A stretch of 64,000 nt of DNA, taken from NCBI RefSeq assembly GCF_049243985.1, contig NC_135384.1, positions 253,001 to 317,000 of the forward strand, written 5' to 3'. The stretch comes from Paroedura picta (lineage: Eukaryota > Chordata > Lepidosauria > Squamata > Gekkonidae). A model generated the notes under the pieces. It was not told where the DNA came from and did not search any database. It was given only the letters and a program-made list of their open reading frames with translations. Position 1 is the first letter of the stretch, and every line of letters starts with the position of its first letter. Made by a program: the position numbers and the translations under genes. Shown in pieces: positions 16,111-27,919 of the stretch.

Positions 16111-16868
16111 GGAGGGGGCGTGTCCGCTGTCTTCACCTGGCCGCCTCATCCCTCGGGGACCCAGGCCAGGGACCCGACGAGCCTCTCTGTTCCAGGGAGC
16201 CCCACCAAGAGCAATCCAAGCAGAAAACGACCCTTCCGCCTAGCTCTGCTCAACACACTGGCCCAGGCGTGCCCCCCCCCCCGGCAGAAGCCCACCTTCC
16301 TGCCCACCAAGCCAGCCTTGGCCCCCTTCCTCTCAAGCAGTTGCCCACAAGCTCCAATTTGCCTGCTGGGGGTGTTGCCACCCATCTTGCAATGACCAAG
16401 GCACAGGCTGGCAACCCCAGCACACCCCCATCACTCTCTCTGCCACGAGGGCTCCTGAACCACATGTGGGACCCGCTTGGACCCTCTCAGGGCATCCCCA
16501 GACCTTTCAGCCCCCAAACAAGATGCCTGGCTTTGCCCCACAGCCCTCTGTCTGCAATGCTCCCCCCCCCAGGGAATCTGGCTGGGTCTGGGGCTGACTT
16601 GACTAGCGAGCAGGACAGCCCTGCCCCCTTTGTGGCCAAACGTGGCTCTCCTGCAGTCACACCTCAACATGCTGCCAAACTGCCTCCCCTCGGCTGCCTA
16701 TGGGGCCAGGTGCCCTGCAGGGCCTGGAACCCCAGCAGCAAGTGCACCCCTCCAGCTGCCTTGTGGACCCCCACTCAGAGAGTGCCCTACCCCCCCCCCA
16801 CACTCCCCTCCTCTGCCTGCATGGCCAAGGCGTGGAGATCTCCAAGCTGTGTGTGAACTCCTGCATTC

Positions 16869-16874
16869 AATAAA
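16869..16874 (+). terminator. ACHE: Poly(A) signal of ACHE T transcript
   Basis: AATAAA about 760 bp after the T-form stop, followed by a GT-rich stretch (GGTGTAG, then GGGGTGGGG) that fits a downstream element. Confidence 0.8.
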
Positions 16875-17512
16875 GAGAACTCACCCTCCTCCTTGGTGTA
16901 GCGGAGTGGGGTGGGGTGGGAGGGGGTGGTCAGGGCACATCCGGACAACCAAGAACTTCTCTGTGAACAAGCCAAGCTTTTGAAATGTCCTGCCGAGGAG
17001 AGGGCAAGGAGCAGGTCAGTGCCACCCACTCCTTCCCAGGGCTCAGCAGTATGCCAACAAGGCTCATGCAGCATTCCAAGGGCCACCTGGATGCAGCCCA
17101 GCCCCATGGGGCCAGGGACCTACCTTGGGGAGGAGGTGGGCTGGATTGGCCATCCCGGAAGTGCACCTGAACATGTATAGAGCACTGTTCCTTGGTCAGT
17201 TAGCAGAAAGCCAAGGGCACTGGCGGGAGCCCCGCTCCGTGAAATCACCACCGACTGTAGGGCAATGCTTGGGAAGGCGTCTCCCCCTCCTCCCCTGGTG
17301 GCTCCAGGGTCTCAGCTGGCATAGAAACCCCCATCCTAAGCCTGGGGCAGGAAGCCGCCTGCTTTCTGGGCCTTCCGTCACAGAGCCCGTTCTGCAGCTC
17401 TGGGCAGGCAAGCAGGCAGGCAGGGGCGGCCCACGACTGGATGTTACCTGTTTGGACTTTGGGCAGGGTTCCTGAGCGAGTGGAGTGGGATAAGAGGATG
17501 GGTCCCCTGAGG

Positions 17513-17814
17513 CAGTGGTCCCCAACCTTTTTATCACCGGGGACCACTCAACGCCTTTTACTGAGGCCCGGTGGGGGCAATAGTTTACTCCTCTACTCTC
17601 AACCACTGCCCTAACGCTCTCTGATCGCTATGGTAATGTTTAAACATCCCTTCAAAATAAGATACAGACACGCCACAACAATGAAGTGTGTTGTAAAGGG
17701 CTGGGGGGGGGGGGATGAAGTAAAGGGTGGGGGGGGGGAGAAGGCGTCCTTGGGGCCCACCTACAATTAGTGGAAGGACCACGTGGTCCGCTGCCCACAG
17801 GTTGGGGATCGCTA
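17513..17814 (-). mobile_element. hAT-type miniature element, minus orientation
   Basis: Ends are inverted repeats: CAGTGGTCCCCAACCT on the left and AGGTTGGGGATCGCTA on the right. The flanking 8-mers (CCCTGAGG and TCATGAGG) look like a decayed target duplication. It is the reverse complement of the element at 39541-39856. No transposase frame. Confidence 0.8.
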
Positions 17815-18589
17815 TCATGAGGGACTAAAACCGGGCTCAACCACAGGCAGCACACCATGAAACGATGGGTCCAGGGGGAGACCTAATTGGGTCAGGCGCA
17901 GCCTGGGACGGGGGGGGGGGCAGGGCAGGGCTCCGTCTGGCTTTGCAGCGGACACAACATGATCCAGGCAGTGACCATCGAGGGCGGCCCGAAGGAGAGT
18001 TCCGTGCAGCCGAGGCCAGGGGGCTGGCCCCAGAACCAAGCACGGGCACCCGCTAAGAACTCTCTGGAACCGGGAGGGGAAGAGACTTCTTTGGGGTCGC
18101 ATGGATAGGCAGAGACTACAGCGGCGTAACAGGATCCTGTGAAGGCGGCCTGCGCCGCTGGGGGTTCCCGGCCGCGCGTGTGAATCAAGCAGCCCCGATG
18201 GAACCTTTTCTCCAATGGCCACGAGGTGGCGCAAGAGCTCCGCCTACTTTCCCGTCGATGGTCGGAATCCAGGCAGTCCTTGCAGGTCCCCCCATGTCCA
18301 CTAGAGGGCGGCAGCCGCGACAATCCCCACCCCCCCCAGCCAGGGGTCGCCCTGTCCCGCGTGTCTGCAAAGCAGGGGGGGATTTGGGGATCGTCGAGCG
18401 TACACCGGGAAGCCGAGCTGGGAAGGGGCGAAAGCCGCCGGACAAGACAACCAGCCCCCCCCCCCCCCCCGCCCTGCAAGAGCTGTGGCGCCAGAGTCAG
18501 CACCAGAGTGGAGGCGGCGGCGGCTCGTGGTCTTGCCACAGCGGTGGGAGACACACACAAACACCCGGGTGTGCTGAGGCCGCTGCAAT

Positions 18590-19132
18590 GGTTGCCGGTT
18601 GCGGTTCAAGGTTCTGATCTTTAACGCCCTTTGCGGTCTGGGACCCACGCCACAGCCCCCCCCCCCCCCCCCCGCGCAGGGCCTTGCGCTTTGCGGGCAG
18701 CAACTTGCTGGTCGTCCCCGGCCCCAAGGAAGCCCGCCTGGCCTCGACCGGGTCCAGGGCCTTTTCGGTCCTGGCCCCAACCTGGTGGGACGAGCTCTGG
18801 GAAGAGCTCCGGGCCTTGGCAGCTTTCTGCATTCCACAGGGCCTGTGCGACAGAGCTCTTCCGCCAGGTCTATGGCTGAGGCCGGTGCTGAGGCCGGTGA
18901 GAGAGGTCAAATGCCCCCCCCCCTGCAAAAGACTTGCCGCCACATGCGCGACGTGGCCAGTGTCATACGCCCTTGGTGGCCCTCTGTTTAGGGAGGGCTT
19001 ATCGCTTTTATTTTTTGCCGCCATGCCGTTGTTGCTGTATTTTTTGCAATTGTTGGGTTTGAATAGGGTTTTTATTGTACTGGTTTACTGTGTAAAGTGG
19101 CGGCTGACACATTGAATAAATAATAATAATAG
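18590..19132 (+). repeat. LINE 3' end, CR1/L2-like
   Basis: Opens with GGTTGCGGTTCAAGGTTCTG (the motif that precedes 'GATCTTTAACGCC' in reptile LINEs), contains CCTGGCCCCAACCTGGTGGG, and ends in ATTGAATAAATAATAATAAT, a short-period A/T tail. GC-rich decay and an 18-base C run at 18656 interrupt it. Confidence 0.6.
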
Positions 19133-22100
19133 GTCACCTCTGCTGTTCCAAAGGAGTGGGCCCAAGCCTAGGCACTGCCAGGGGTGGGAAGGTGACCCCT
19201 GAGAGCAATGCCCCCAAACTTTCAGCCCCAAAAGAGGAAGTAGTGGGATCAGTAGTGGGCCATTCAGGGCAGCGCCAGATGGGTTCGTGCCACAGTCTGC
19301 TCTGGGCAAATTGGATGCCGCTGTCAACACTGCTTCAGAAGCTCCCAGGGCCCAGGCTGTGGCTCACCCACCTGAGCTCCCTGGCAGGGCTGTAGTGGTG
19401 AGATTTCGAGAGAGTGCCATGGGCAGAGGACTGGCAGGGCCACTGAGGGTCTCCGAGAGCAGGGAAGATGCCTCTAGCTAAAAATGAAATAGGGTAAAGA
19501 GGAGGAAAGGGTCAAGGCAACCTTTTCCTCCTCCCTCCTGTGTTGAACCTAGGCCCGCCAAGTGTCTTATGGCCAGCACTGGGGGCTCCAGGCCACACTT
19601 TCCCGCTCTGGCCCGCAGCCCAAGGAGGAAGGCAGACAAAGGACCCTGGCTCCAGACGTCCCCACAGTCCTCCACAGACTTTTCTGCCCCCTCCCCCTGC
19701 CTGTGGCTGGCCTGATGCTGTGCAGCCCTCTGCGCAACCCAGAGGTCATACATGCGAACCATCCCTGGCTGCCTCCCAGCCTGCATGCCTTGGCTGCAGC
19801 CACCTGGCTGACCTCCCTCACCAGAGCCCAGCTGGCCCCTCCCTCCAAGCTCTGCAGCAGCCCAGGCCTGGGGGTCAAGTGGTGGGAGCTGCCCTCTGAC
19901 CTCTGCAGCCAGCCAGCCAACGGGATGAAGGCCCTGCTGACCAGAGAGCCAAGTTGTCCTGGCCCGGCCAAACCAGGCTGCTGGGGTGAGGGCTCTCCTG
20001 CACAAGGCCTGTCCCCTGGGGGGGGGGTCTGCTGTGGCCAAGGTGCCCTCCTGGCTTGTGCTGGGCAGGAGAGGGCAGCAGGACTGTGCCTGGAGCCAGC
20101 CAGCTAGGGAAATCTGTCTGCGGTTCAGAATCAGCAGATTCGCGGCAGGAGCCCCAGTGGCAGCCAGTGAGCGCGCACGCACACTCACACACACACACAC
20201 TCACCCACCCGCCTGCACTGCAGCCTGGCCTGGAGTGTTGAAAAAAGCCCCCACAAAGCCCTTCACGGACAGGAACTCGGGGGCGGGGGTGAGGGGACCA
20301 GGGCAGGGGGATTCAAAACTGGGGGGAGGGGGTTGCACTGGGGTTGGGGTCCCGAGCACTGCCTGCAGAGGCAAAGTGGCCGCTTGGAAAGCTGATCGGC
20401 AGCCAAGTCAGCCTCTTGAGCTGGCACCGCGACAAAGTCAGCTGGGGACGTTAACACTGGCGGGAGACGGAGTCCTTGCAAAGCTATTTTTTTCCTGGGG
20501 AGCGCCTGCTCCGATCTGCCCCAAACTTCACACATTTCCAGGGGGGTGCCAGGGCTCCACCCTGAATTTTTTGCAGATTTTTCCGCCCACCCCAAATGGG
20601 TTTATTCAAGTGTAGAAAGTTGCGTAGGGGGAAACAGGACCATGCTTTTCTTGGTTCACCCTGTTTTTTTCCTCTCGGTCTCTGCTTGCCTTCCACAATC
20701 GCACGGAAAGGGCTGGCAGCTGGGGGGGGGCGGCGGAAGGGGACCCTCTTGTTTTCTTTTATCTGCCCCCTGAATCTGAATCCCCTGGCCAATTTGGGGC
20801 AACAGGTCTTTGGGGGTGGCTGGAGGAGGGCCCCCAATTCCTGTGGCTGGAACAAAGGGGGACAAATTATCACCATTTTCAAGGCCACACCCAAAATGGA
20901 CCAAGAAAGGGCGCCATGCCAGAAATGGAGGGCAACAGGGCACAGCCCATCCACTGGCCCTTGGTGGGGGTAAGCTTCTTAAGGGCTAAATCCAGACTTC
21001 TGGAGTCCTCGGGCCCCCAAGCGTCCGGACAGGGGCAGTGGGGCAGCAGGACAGGTAAGTGGGAGGGGCTTGGGGCTGGGGTGGGAGCGGGTGTGCCCCT
21101 GGGGGTGTTTGTGGGCTGGTGCCCAGCAGGGTGTCCCTGTGGTGTAGGCAGGGCAGGTTTCAGCAGACTCCTTGGCCAATAGGGCTCCTGGTCTGGGGCA
21201 GATTGGGGAGTGGGATATGACAGGGAAGCCCCTAACACCTCTAATGGCTGGGAGGCCCAAGTGGGCCGGTTCTCATGGAAGAGAAGGGGGTGGGTATGGC
21301 ACCTTGTAGTAAGAGCACAATCACATCTGGGAAGGAAAACAGAAAGGATGGCTAAGGAAAGTCCAGGCGCCTGTTGTGGGGTGGGGGCAGGCTGCCGCCC
21401 CCAAGCTGTCCCCAAGCAACCCCACAATTACCTAGAAGGGGCCCCGGTATCCATTCACTTCAGCCCCTATCCAGGGACTCCTCCTTGGAAAAGATGCGTC
21501 ATCTTCCCAAGCCACCATGGACTCTGAGCTCTGCCTGGAGGGAGGGAGGCACAATTTGGACCAGGAATCACGACACACACCCCTCATAGGGTCAAATGGA
21601 GGGGAATCACACACACTCACACAAACCAGCCCTGATGCCAAACCCCCCCCCCCCACACACACACACACAAAGGAATACCAAATAAGAGGGCAGGCTGGTG
21701 CCCCTAGAGAAGCCCAGAAGCAGCCCCACCCAAAAAGTGCATGCTAACCCCCCATGTCAGATCACATGCCCCCTCCCCCTAAAAAGAGCCCCAAGAAATA
21801 TTTTTCTGCACAGAAAAAGGATCCGGCCCTATTATTGAGCTACCCTCCCTCCCACATGCTACAAGCCAGAAAAGAATCTTCGAGTGGGGAGGGGCGCCCT
21901 CCAAGCTTCTACTTCTGTGATCTCTTTGAAGATTTCCCCTCCACACACCCCTTCAACCGATCTTTTGCAACAATTTAATAGAGCCCCCCCCCCCCCCATT
22001 TTCAATGTATATGAACTCCACAAAAGGGAGGGAGATTTTCTCTTCCCCTGTAAAAAGGGGCAACAAAACCTGGTTAGACCAAGTGGGCAGGTGATTTTTG

Positions 22101-22611
22101 ACTGTGACTCCAATCACAGGAGCCCAAAGGAGCCCTCCCCCCCCCATCCCCACGCACTGGGGTGCAGTTTTTTTTTTAAGCTCTTGGGATGTATAAGCTT
22201 CTGGAATGCAGAAATTTTATGGACTGTGATAACGATCTCCCCCCCCCCCCCCGGTAAAGGCCTGCTTCAAGATTAGCAATAGTGCCCTCCCCACACAGGT
22301 GCCAGGGAGAGCCCCTCAGGAGCTAGGGCCAGTTGGCCTGAAACCAGGACCAGGCTTCACAGCAAGGGGGAGGTACTCCTCATCCCATGGCAGGGGCCCA
22401 ACCCCTGGGCACCTCTGATGAGGGGGATCCGTCTGCATCTGTCTGCGTGCATGTTCTGGCAGAGGGTGAAGGCCACCGGACCACCCACTCCTGTGCTGCC
22501 TAGCACACAAACACCCCTGCCGTGGCTAGCTTGAATAATTCCTGAAGCCTCTCTGGTTCACCACCTCTCTACTGGGGAGGAGGCAATGCCAGGCCTGCTA
22601 TCCTTCCATGC

Positions 22612-22945
22612 TAGTGGTTCTCAACCTGGGGGTCAGGACCCCTTGGGGGCCAAACAATCCTTTCACAGGGGTTGCGGCAGGGCAAGCAGCTTGGCCAGGG
22701 GGGGGGGGGCGCCATCCACATAACAGCCTTGCGGAGTAGATTGAGATAGAGCATTCATTTTCCTGGAGCAGCGGAAAAGAGTGAGATCGGCATGGTGGGA
22801 CAAGAGGCAGAACTGAACTGAGAAACCCAATTTATATACTGCCATGAACAATGGATCTTCACGCCGAAAGAACCCTTGTCTAGTTTTATGGTTGGGGGTC
22901 ACCACAGCATGAGGAACTGTATTAAAGGGTTGCGGTGTTAGGAAA
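22612..22945. mobile_element. hAT-Charlie-like fossil element
   Basis: Begins CTAGTGGTTCTCAACCTG with GGGTCAGGACCCCTT, the classic Charlie-type terminus. The right part contains GGTTGGGGGTCACCACAGCA and AAAGGGTTGCGG as in related non-autonomous copies. Internal sequence is not coding. Confidence 0.6.
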
Positions 22946-23410
22946 GTGTAGAACCGTGCCAGTAAGACTACACCCCCACCCTCCTGCAGAGTGGCTTGCG
23001 TAGCCAGGCATAGCCACGCAGTTTCCGTTTTGGGCTCCATGTTCACAGCTGCGCACCAATGCACGCACGTGGGATTTGACCAACCGCCTGGACACCCAGG
23101 CCTGACCCTGCCTTGTGCTGTTAGAGGCCACCACCGTGAGGAAGGCAGACGGGGACAGTGGAGGAGGAAGGGAGTCCCCCTGCCACCCCAAAACAAGATC
23201 AGGTGGACAGCAAGAAGAACAATCCCCCCCCCGCCTAACTCTCAGCCTTGGCCTGCCATGAGCCCACCTCCACCCCACCTGGCTGGGCAACCAGAGGCCT
23301 GGAAGTGGGAGAGACTGCACGGACCCCCACTTGGAAGCAGACTGGCCAGAGGTGCTGGGCCCCACAGCCACGGATCTCCCGAGCTGGCCTTCAGGACAGG
23401 GCGGCACAAA

Positions 23411-23497
23411 CCGGCACCCACCCCAGCAGCACAACATGGTTTGTCGGGCTATCAGGAATCCACAAACCATTTGTGGTGTTACCGTGAGTGGCCCGGA
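23411..23497 (+). ncRNA. MIR497: microRNA hairpin, miR-497 orthologue
   Basis: The 5p arm at 23424-23444 begins CAGCAGCACAACATGG and the 3p arm at about 23463-23482 reads CAAACCATTTGTGGTGTTAC. They pair around a loop of about 18 nt. The seed AGCAGCA is that of the miR-15/16/195/497 family, and 5'-CAGCAGCACA with 3p ending GUGGUGUUA is the miR-497 signature. The lower stem (CCGGCACCCAC against GTGAGTGGCCCGG) extends the hairpin. It lies about 130 bp upstream of the miR-195-like hairpin and is antisense-downstream of BAP18, as in human. Target mRNAs are not deducible from this window. Confidence 0.85.
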
Positions 23498-23560
23498 CTT
23501 CGACAGACACCCGCCTCCTTCCCCCACAGCCACAGGGACCCACAGGGAGAGGTAGTGCCG

Positions 23561-23640
23561 CCCCCCCTCTAGCAGCACATCAAAACTGGCCCTGTCCCAC
23601 CCCGAAGACCGCCAGTCTTGCTTGTGCTGCTCCAGGGGGG
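23561..23640 (+). ncRNA. MIR195: microRNA hairpin, miR-195 orthologue
   Basis: The 5p arm starting at 23570 reads TAGCAGCACATCAAAACTGG. The 3' arm at 23612-23631 reads CCAGTCTTGCTTGTGCTGCT. AGCAGCACA pairs perfectly with TGTGCTGCT and the rest pairs with few mismatches around a loop of about 20 nt. The flanks CCCCCCTCT and CCAGGGGGG extend the stem, and CTCTAGCAGCACA with GTGCTGCTCCAGG matches human pre-miR-195. The mature 3' half differs from mammalian miR-195. It sits about 95 bp from the BAP18 poly(A) signal, on the other strand. Confidence 0.85.
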
Positions 23641-23735
23641 CTTGGCCCCATCAGCGGGCACCTCCTCCCTTGCACAGGCACTCCAACAGCACCCCCACCC
23701 CCGACACAGGCTCAGGTCCATGACAGGGCACAGCT

Positions 23736-23741
23736 TTTATT
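23736..23741 (-). terminator. Poly(A) signal of BAP18
   Basis: AATAAA on the minus strand about 120 bp past the stop codon. Confidence 0.75.
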
Positions 23742-23858
23742 GCAGTTCTTCCGACAAAACAACACCGCAGCAGGTGCGGCTCCAAAGGAGTGGGGGGGGG
23801 GGCTCCATAAGAAGACTCCAGCGCAAGGAGGGAGCAGGTCCCAGGGCCTTTCGGCTTC

Positions 23859-24951
23859 TCAGCGGGAGAGGAGGGGCAGGTCCGGGCCGGGGGCCATGAG
23901 GAGGCCAGAGTCCAGGGTCAGGCTGTCTGGAAAAGAGAGAAAGCACACCAAGGGGGGGGGGGGGGGGGCAGAGCGTGAAGGCCCGCCGGCCAGGCCCCCC
24001 CCCCCGCGCCCGCCCCGCCCCCCACCGCGGCCCCCCTTACCCTGGTCGAAGTTGAGCTTCTTGGGCGGGGGCGACCCCCCCAGCCCCTCCATGTCGGCCA
24101 GGTCGCGGTGGGCGTCGGCATCATTGAGGGCGCTCAGGGTCACGTCTGCGGGAGCGAGCGGAGGGGAGGGGGGAGGACGGCCCTTCAGTCCCCGGCACCC
24201 AGGGAGGGGGAGGGGAGGGGGGAGGGGCGCCCACCCCCGCCGGCACTGACCGGAGGCCTTCTGCTTCTTCGGGGTCGGCGCAGCGGCGGGGCTCTCCGGC
24301 GGCGGCGGCGCGGGGGCCGGCGGCGGGGCGGGCGCGGGGGGCTGGCCCTTGCGGGGCGCCTTCTTGGGGGATTCGCCGGGCGGAGGGGGCAGGCCGCTGT
24401 CCTCGTAGGCCTTGCGCTTGGCCGCCCCCTTCAGCTGGGCCCTGCGGGGAGGCGGTCAGGGGGGTCAGGGCGCGGCGGGGGGCCGGCGGGGCCCCTCCCT
24501 CCCTCCCTCCCTCCCAGCCGGCCGGCCTTACACGGTGCGCTCCTTGATGAGGGCGCTGATGCGGCCCAGGTCGTCTCCGAAGCGCTGCACCGCCGCCCGC
24601 AGCAGGGAGATCTCGGCGTCCGTCCACTTGGCCCTGCAGCAGCAGCAGCAGCGGCGGCGGACCATGGGAGGGGGGTCAGGAGGGGGCCGCGGGCCCGGGG
24701 AGGGTCCCCCGCCCCCCTGCCCCGCTGCTCACCCCGCGGGGGACGAGTCGGCCACCGGGTGCAGCTGCATGGTCAGCTCGCCCAGCTTGGTGAAGGCGGC
24801 GCCGGCCGCGGAGAAGATCTCGCCCACCTGCGGGGGGGAGGGGGGAAAGGAGGGGCCGTGAAGCCTCTGAGCCCGTGCAGAGCGCCACCCCCGCCCCCAC
24901 CCTCGACACGCGCCCCGCCGGGCCGGCCACCTTGGTCGAGGCCGACGTCAT
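23859..24951 (-). CDS. C17orf49: BPTF-associated chromatin protein BAP18 (C17orf49)
   Basis: A nuclear subunit associated with the NURF/BPTF and MLL1 complexes that reads H3K4me3-marked chromatin (family knowledge). Six coding exons join in phase: 24931-24951, 24733-24827, 24532-24633, 24251-24441, 24041-24145 and 23859-23926, giving 193 residues. The N-terminus [20 protein letters not shown] is as in mammals. Exon 3 ([20 protein letters not shown]) is the SANT-like helix region. Exon 4 is Pro-rich and longer than in human, with a basic PKKQK patch. Exon 5 gives [13 protein letters not shown] and KKLNFDQ. The last exon adds [26 protein letters not shown] lies upstream in tandem on the same strand, as in human. 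Confidence 0.95.
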
Positions 24952-25125
24952 GGCGCCTCCCGCACCCGCACCCTCCTCCGCGGGAACCGGCCGCTCTCCT
25001 CGATGGTGCGGCCGCTCCCTCCGGCGCACTCTATGGCGCGAGGAGCGCAGCGCCGCCGGAGCTTTTGCGCGCGTGCGCGAGCCGCCTCGCCGCGAGGACC
25101 GCCCTTTGCGCCTGTGTGCCGGGCC
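23880..25125. promoter_or_regulatory. CpG island over BAP18, promoter upstream of 24951
   Basis: Dense CG through the gene body and up to about 25125. The region upstream of the ATG has GCGCGCGTGCGCGAG near 25065, an NRF1-like palindrome, and no TATA box. Confidence 0.6.
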
Positions 25126-25129
25126 CTGA

Positions 25130-26480
25130 CCTACCCTGCAGGGTTGTTGTCTAGAGAAAACAAAGGCGCAGTGCAGACATCAACAAGCTTGGCCTCCTGC
25201 AGCCAAGACCTTAGCCTAAGAATGCCTCCATGTCCCGCTGTTGATCCTCCAGAGCTAGCTGTGGGCTTCCCTGTGAAGCAGGGTGCTGGACTGGATGAAC
25301 CTTCGCTGGTGTGATCCTTTCCTGTTGTGTGGAGCCAGTCGCTGCACGCAGGCCAGGCTGAGGATGATGCTCCCCAGCCGTCTCAGTCGCCGCTGATGGC
25401 ACCCTTTCAACACCCCTTTTTGAGCCTGTTGCACTGCTTGGCTGTAGTTCAGGGGACATTTAGGGAAACTTAAACATCCACAAAGATGGTGGGATTCCTA
25501 GTCCGCCTTTAGGAGGCAAGCAGACTGCCACTTATGCTTCAATCATTCCACCCCCCCCCGCCCCCCCATACACACACAGGCTGGATCTCAGGCCTGGTTT
25601 GCTAACAGCCCTTGACATGAGGCTCCACCCCCCGCCCCACATGTTGCCCCCAAAGGAATCTGCTGCCACACTCAAGCCTTGGTGGCTCTGTGGCAAGTGG
25701 CCACTTTCCAAATTTAGGATCGCAAATCTAGTCTGCTAGGGGAGCTGAAAGCACCTCTGCTCCTCCCCAGACATATGTCCAAATAGGTTAGACCAGGGCA
25801 CCGTTTCTGTGGAATCGTGCAGAACTCAGTGGGCAAGCTGTTCCTTCACTGCCAGGTTGGTCTGGTGCAGGACGATGGGGGCAGCAAAGACAGAAATCCT
25901 GTCCCTGAAAGCTGTTCTACCCCTTTTTGCTCAATTTCTTTCTAGAGCAAGCGCAAGGATTCCCTCCCACTGCAGCTAAGGGGGAGGGGGACTTGTCACA
26001 GGGGAGGAACAGTCTGGTTCCCAGGAAGCTGGTCAGCAGCACGAGGTAGGCTGGTCCCTGACTCAGGGCCTCGAGAGCAGAGCAGGTTTTCAGAGCAACA
26101 AACACAACTCAGCCCACCCACAATAAAAGAGCAGAGACGCTCCTGGAAGAGAACAGTCCATGTGAGGAAAGCAATGGCTTTCTGGGAGAAATCACCACGC
26201 AGGACTCTGACTTCGTGCAGGAGGTTCCACAGGCCAACCACCTATGGGTAGCCAAGAGGAGGCAGGCTCCCTACCTGGCAACTGTTGGATGACCAACTAG
26301 CCTATTCCTGTAGGCAGACCAGGAGTGACACGGAAAATGCTCTAAACAATCCCAAACTGACACCTCCAGCAGCAAGGCCTCAGCAAGCCACAGGGAAGTT
26401 GATGACTGGAAATCCCCCCACCCCATCAGACCCCCACCCCACCAAGAAAGAGGAACAGAAGGAGCAGAGGCAGAGCAGGG
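25130..26480. other. Intergenic DNA between RNASEK and BAP18
   Basis: No gene seen. A decayed CR1-like tail (GCTGGACTGGATGAACCTTC) lies at 25269-25290 and C runs near 25550. Confidence 0.5.
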
Positions 26481-26490
26481 CCCAACACCG

Positions 26491-26496
26491 TTTATT
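26491..26496 (-). terminator. Poly(A) signal of RNASEK
   Basis: AATAAA on the minus strand, about 750 bp after the stop codon, so the 3' UTR spans about 26480-27247. The UTR contains a 19-base C run (plus strand) at 27124-27142. Confidence 0.6.
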
Positions 26497-27247
26497 GCAC
26501 AAGTGACCGAAGACCACAACCAGAGAGAAGGGGAGGGCATCCTTCCAGGACCAGAGACCTTCCCCCCCCCCCCAGGCCAGAAGGGCTCGTGTTCTCCTGC
26601 CACGTTCTGGCTGACACGAGGGGAGGAACCACAGCAGATGCCAGAGTGCCTGGAAGAACCCCAGCCCTCACCCGAGCGGACTCATGTGCCTCCCCCTCCA
26701 CCCAGGAGGATGGTCTGAAGAGAAAACAGGGAGGACAGACAACAGGCTGAGCCAAACACACAACGCAGCCCAGCCCCCTCCCAACTATCAGAGGGTGGGG
26801 AGGAAGAGGTAGCGCCTCACTGTTGACACAACACCCAAGTCCCAGTCCCGTCAGCTGAAAACTGCCACAAGCCGGGCTGGCATGGAAAAGAGATGACCTT
26901 GGGGGGAGGGGAGGGAGTGTGCTGCATGTCTGTGCTCAGCTGGGGGGGGGGGGGAGATAGCACGCTGCAGTAGCCAGAAACCCCCCTCCCAAAACAGCTC
27001 CTTCCTCCCAGAAAAGGGGAACTATGTTGCCGGAAGAAGTGCAGGTCACTCTGGCGGATCATCCCCACCAAGAAAAGTCAGACACCCCCACCCCCACTGA
27101 AAAAAGGTTGGAGAGCAACGGAGCCCCCCCCCCCCCCCCCCCGGCCTGGCTCCAGGCCACACAGAATAAAGACAACATGAGGAAGTGGGCAAAGGGGCAG
27201 CAGCAACCAGCTGGGCTGTGGGGGGATTGGGGGGTGGAGAAGAGTCC

Positions 27248-27919
27248 TCAGCGGACCATGTACTCCTTCCGCTTGTTGAGCCGCACTTGGCAGAATGAGA
27301 AGCCCCCCAAGAGAACGTAGAGGCCAGCAGCGATGAAGCAGTTGTAGCTGACTTGGTTGTAGAGCTGGTAGATTTCCTCGGGGCCTTTGCTGTGGAAGGA
27401 GAGAGCCAGAAGAGAGGTCAGAGGTTCACCTGGCCTTGCCTCTCTGCTTCCACCTCCCCTTGAAGCAGGAGGCAACAGCTGAGCACAGCGGAGGGGGAGC
27501 TCACCCTTGGAAGTCTGCCTCCGTGGTGGGGACGTCTTCGATGAGGACCGCCGAGTGGACGTTGAAGAAGATGCCCAGCAGGACCTGCAGAGGGAGGGAG
27601 ACCGAGGCCAGTGGGGCTTGCCAAGCTCCCGGGCCATGGGATCCCCCACCGCTCCCGGAAAGGAGGCCCGGCCCGGCCGCCGGGGGGGGGGTGGCGGAGC
27701 AAGCGAGAGCGCCCCCCACCCTTGGCGGGAAGTGGGGCGGCGGCGCAGCTGCTCGTCCGCCCGGCCAAGGGCCCCCCTGCCCCTGCGTTGCCCCCCCCGG
27801 AAAAGAGCCCTCCCTGCCCCCGCGGAAGACCCGCCGCTTACCAGCATGATGACCCCCCAAGCGCTGAGCACAATCCCGCAGGCGGCCATCTTCGGACCGC
27901 AGCACAGCAGCGACACCAT
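27248..27919 (-). CDS. RNASEK: Ribonuclease K / V-ATPase-associated membrane protein
   Basis: A small two-pass membrane protein reported as an endoribonuclease and as a V-ATPase-associated factor needed for endocytosis. Exons 27842-27919, 27505-27584 and 27248-27389 join in phase to 99 residues (human 98). The first membrane segment is in [20 protein letters not shown], the luminal loop has [20 protein letters not shown], and the second membrane segment is in [20 protein letters not shown], followed by the invariant tail [12 protein letters not shown]. Conservation is close to complete outside the loop. The start is the only ATG preceding the conserved SLLCCGPK. Confidence 0.97.
   Translation of the reverse strand: MVSLLCCGPKMAACGIVLSAWGVIMLVSGGSSAGAGRALFRGGQRRGRGALGRADEQLRRRPTSRQGWGALSLAPPPPPRRPGRASFPGAVGDPMARELGKPHWPRSPSLCRSCWASSSTSTRRSSSKTSPPRRQTSKGELPLRCAQLLPPASRGGGSREARPGEPLTSLLALSFHSKGPEEIYQLYNQVSYNCFIAAGLYVLLGGFSFCQVRLNKRKEYMVR

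Larger units (their letters stand above)
16890..23400. other. Gene desert between ACHE and the microRNA pair
   Basis: No protein gene recognised in 6.5 kb. UFSP1, the human neighbour on this side of ACHE, was looked for and not seen. Contains hAT elements at 17513-17814 and 22612-22945, a LINE end at 18590-19132, (CA)n tracts near 20178-20204 and 21652-21671, and many G/C runs. The stretch 19133-22611 shows nothing else I can name. A host transcript for the microRNAs could start here. Confidence 0.5.

Noticed and set aside
18497-19115. Gene in the 18.5-19.1 kb frames
   Set aside because: The sequence is a LINE 3' end finishing in an ATAATAATAAT tail.
16890-19500. UFSP1, the human neighbour of ACHE on this side
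   Set aside because: No frame with the Cys-protease motifs of UFSP1 was found. The region is repeats.
22663-23578. Frames of 177-218 residues on the minus strand over the hAT element and miRNA region
   Set aside because: They cross a transposon fossil and both microRNA hairpins, with no recognisable domain and no splice logic.
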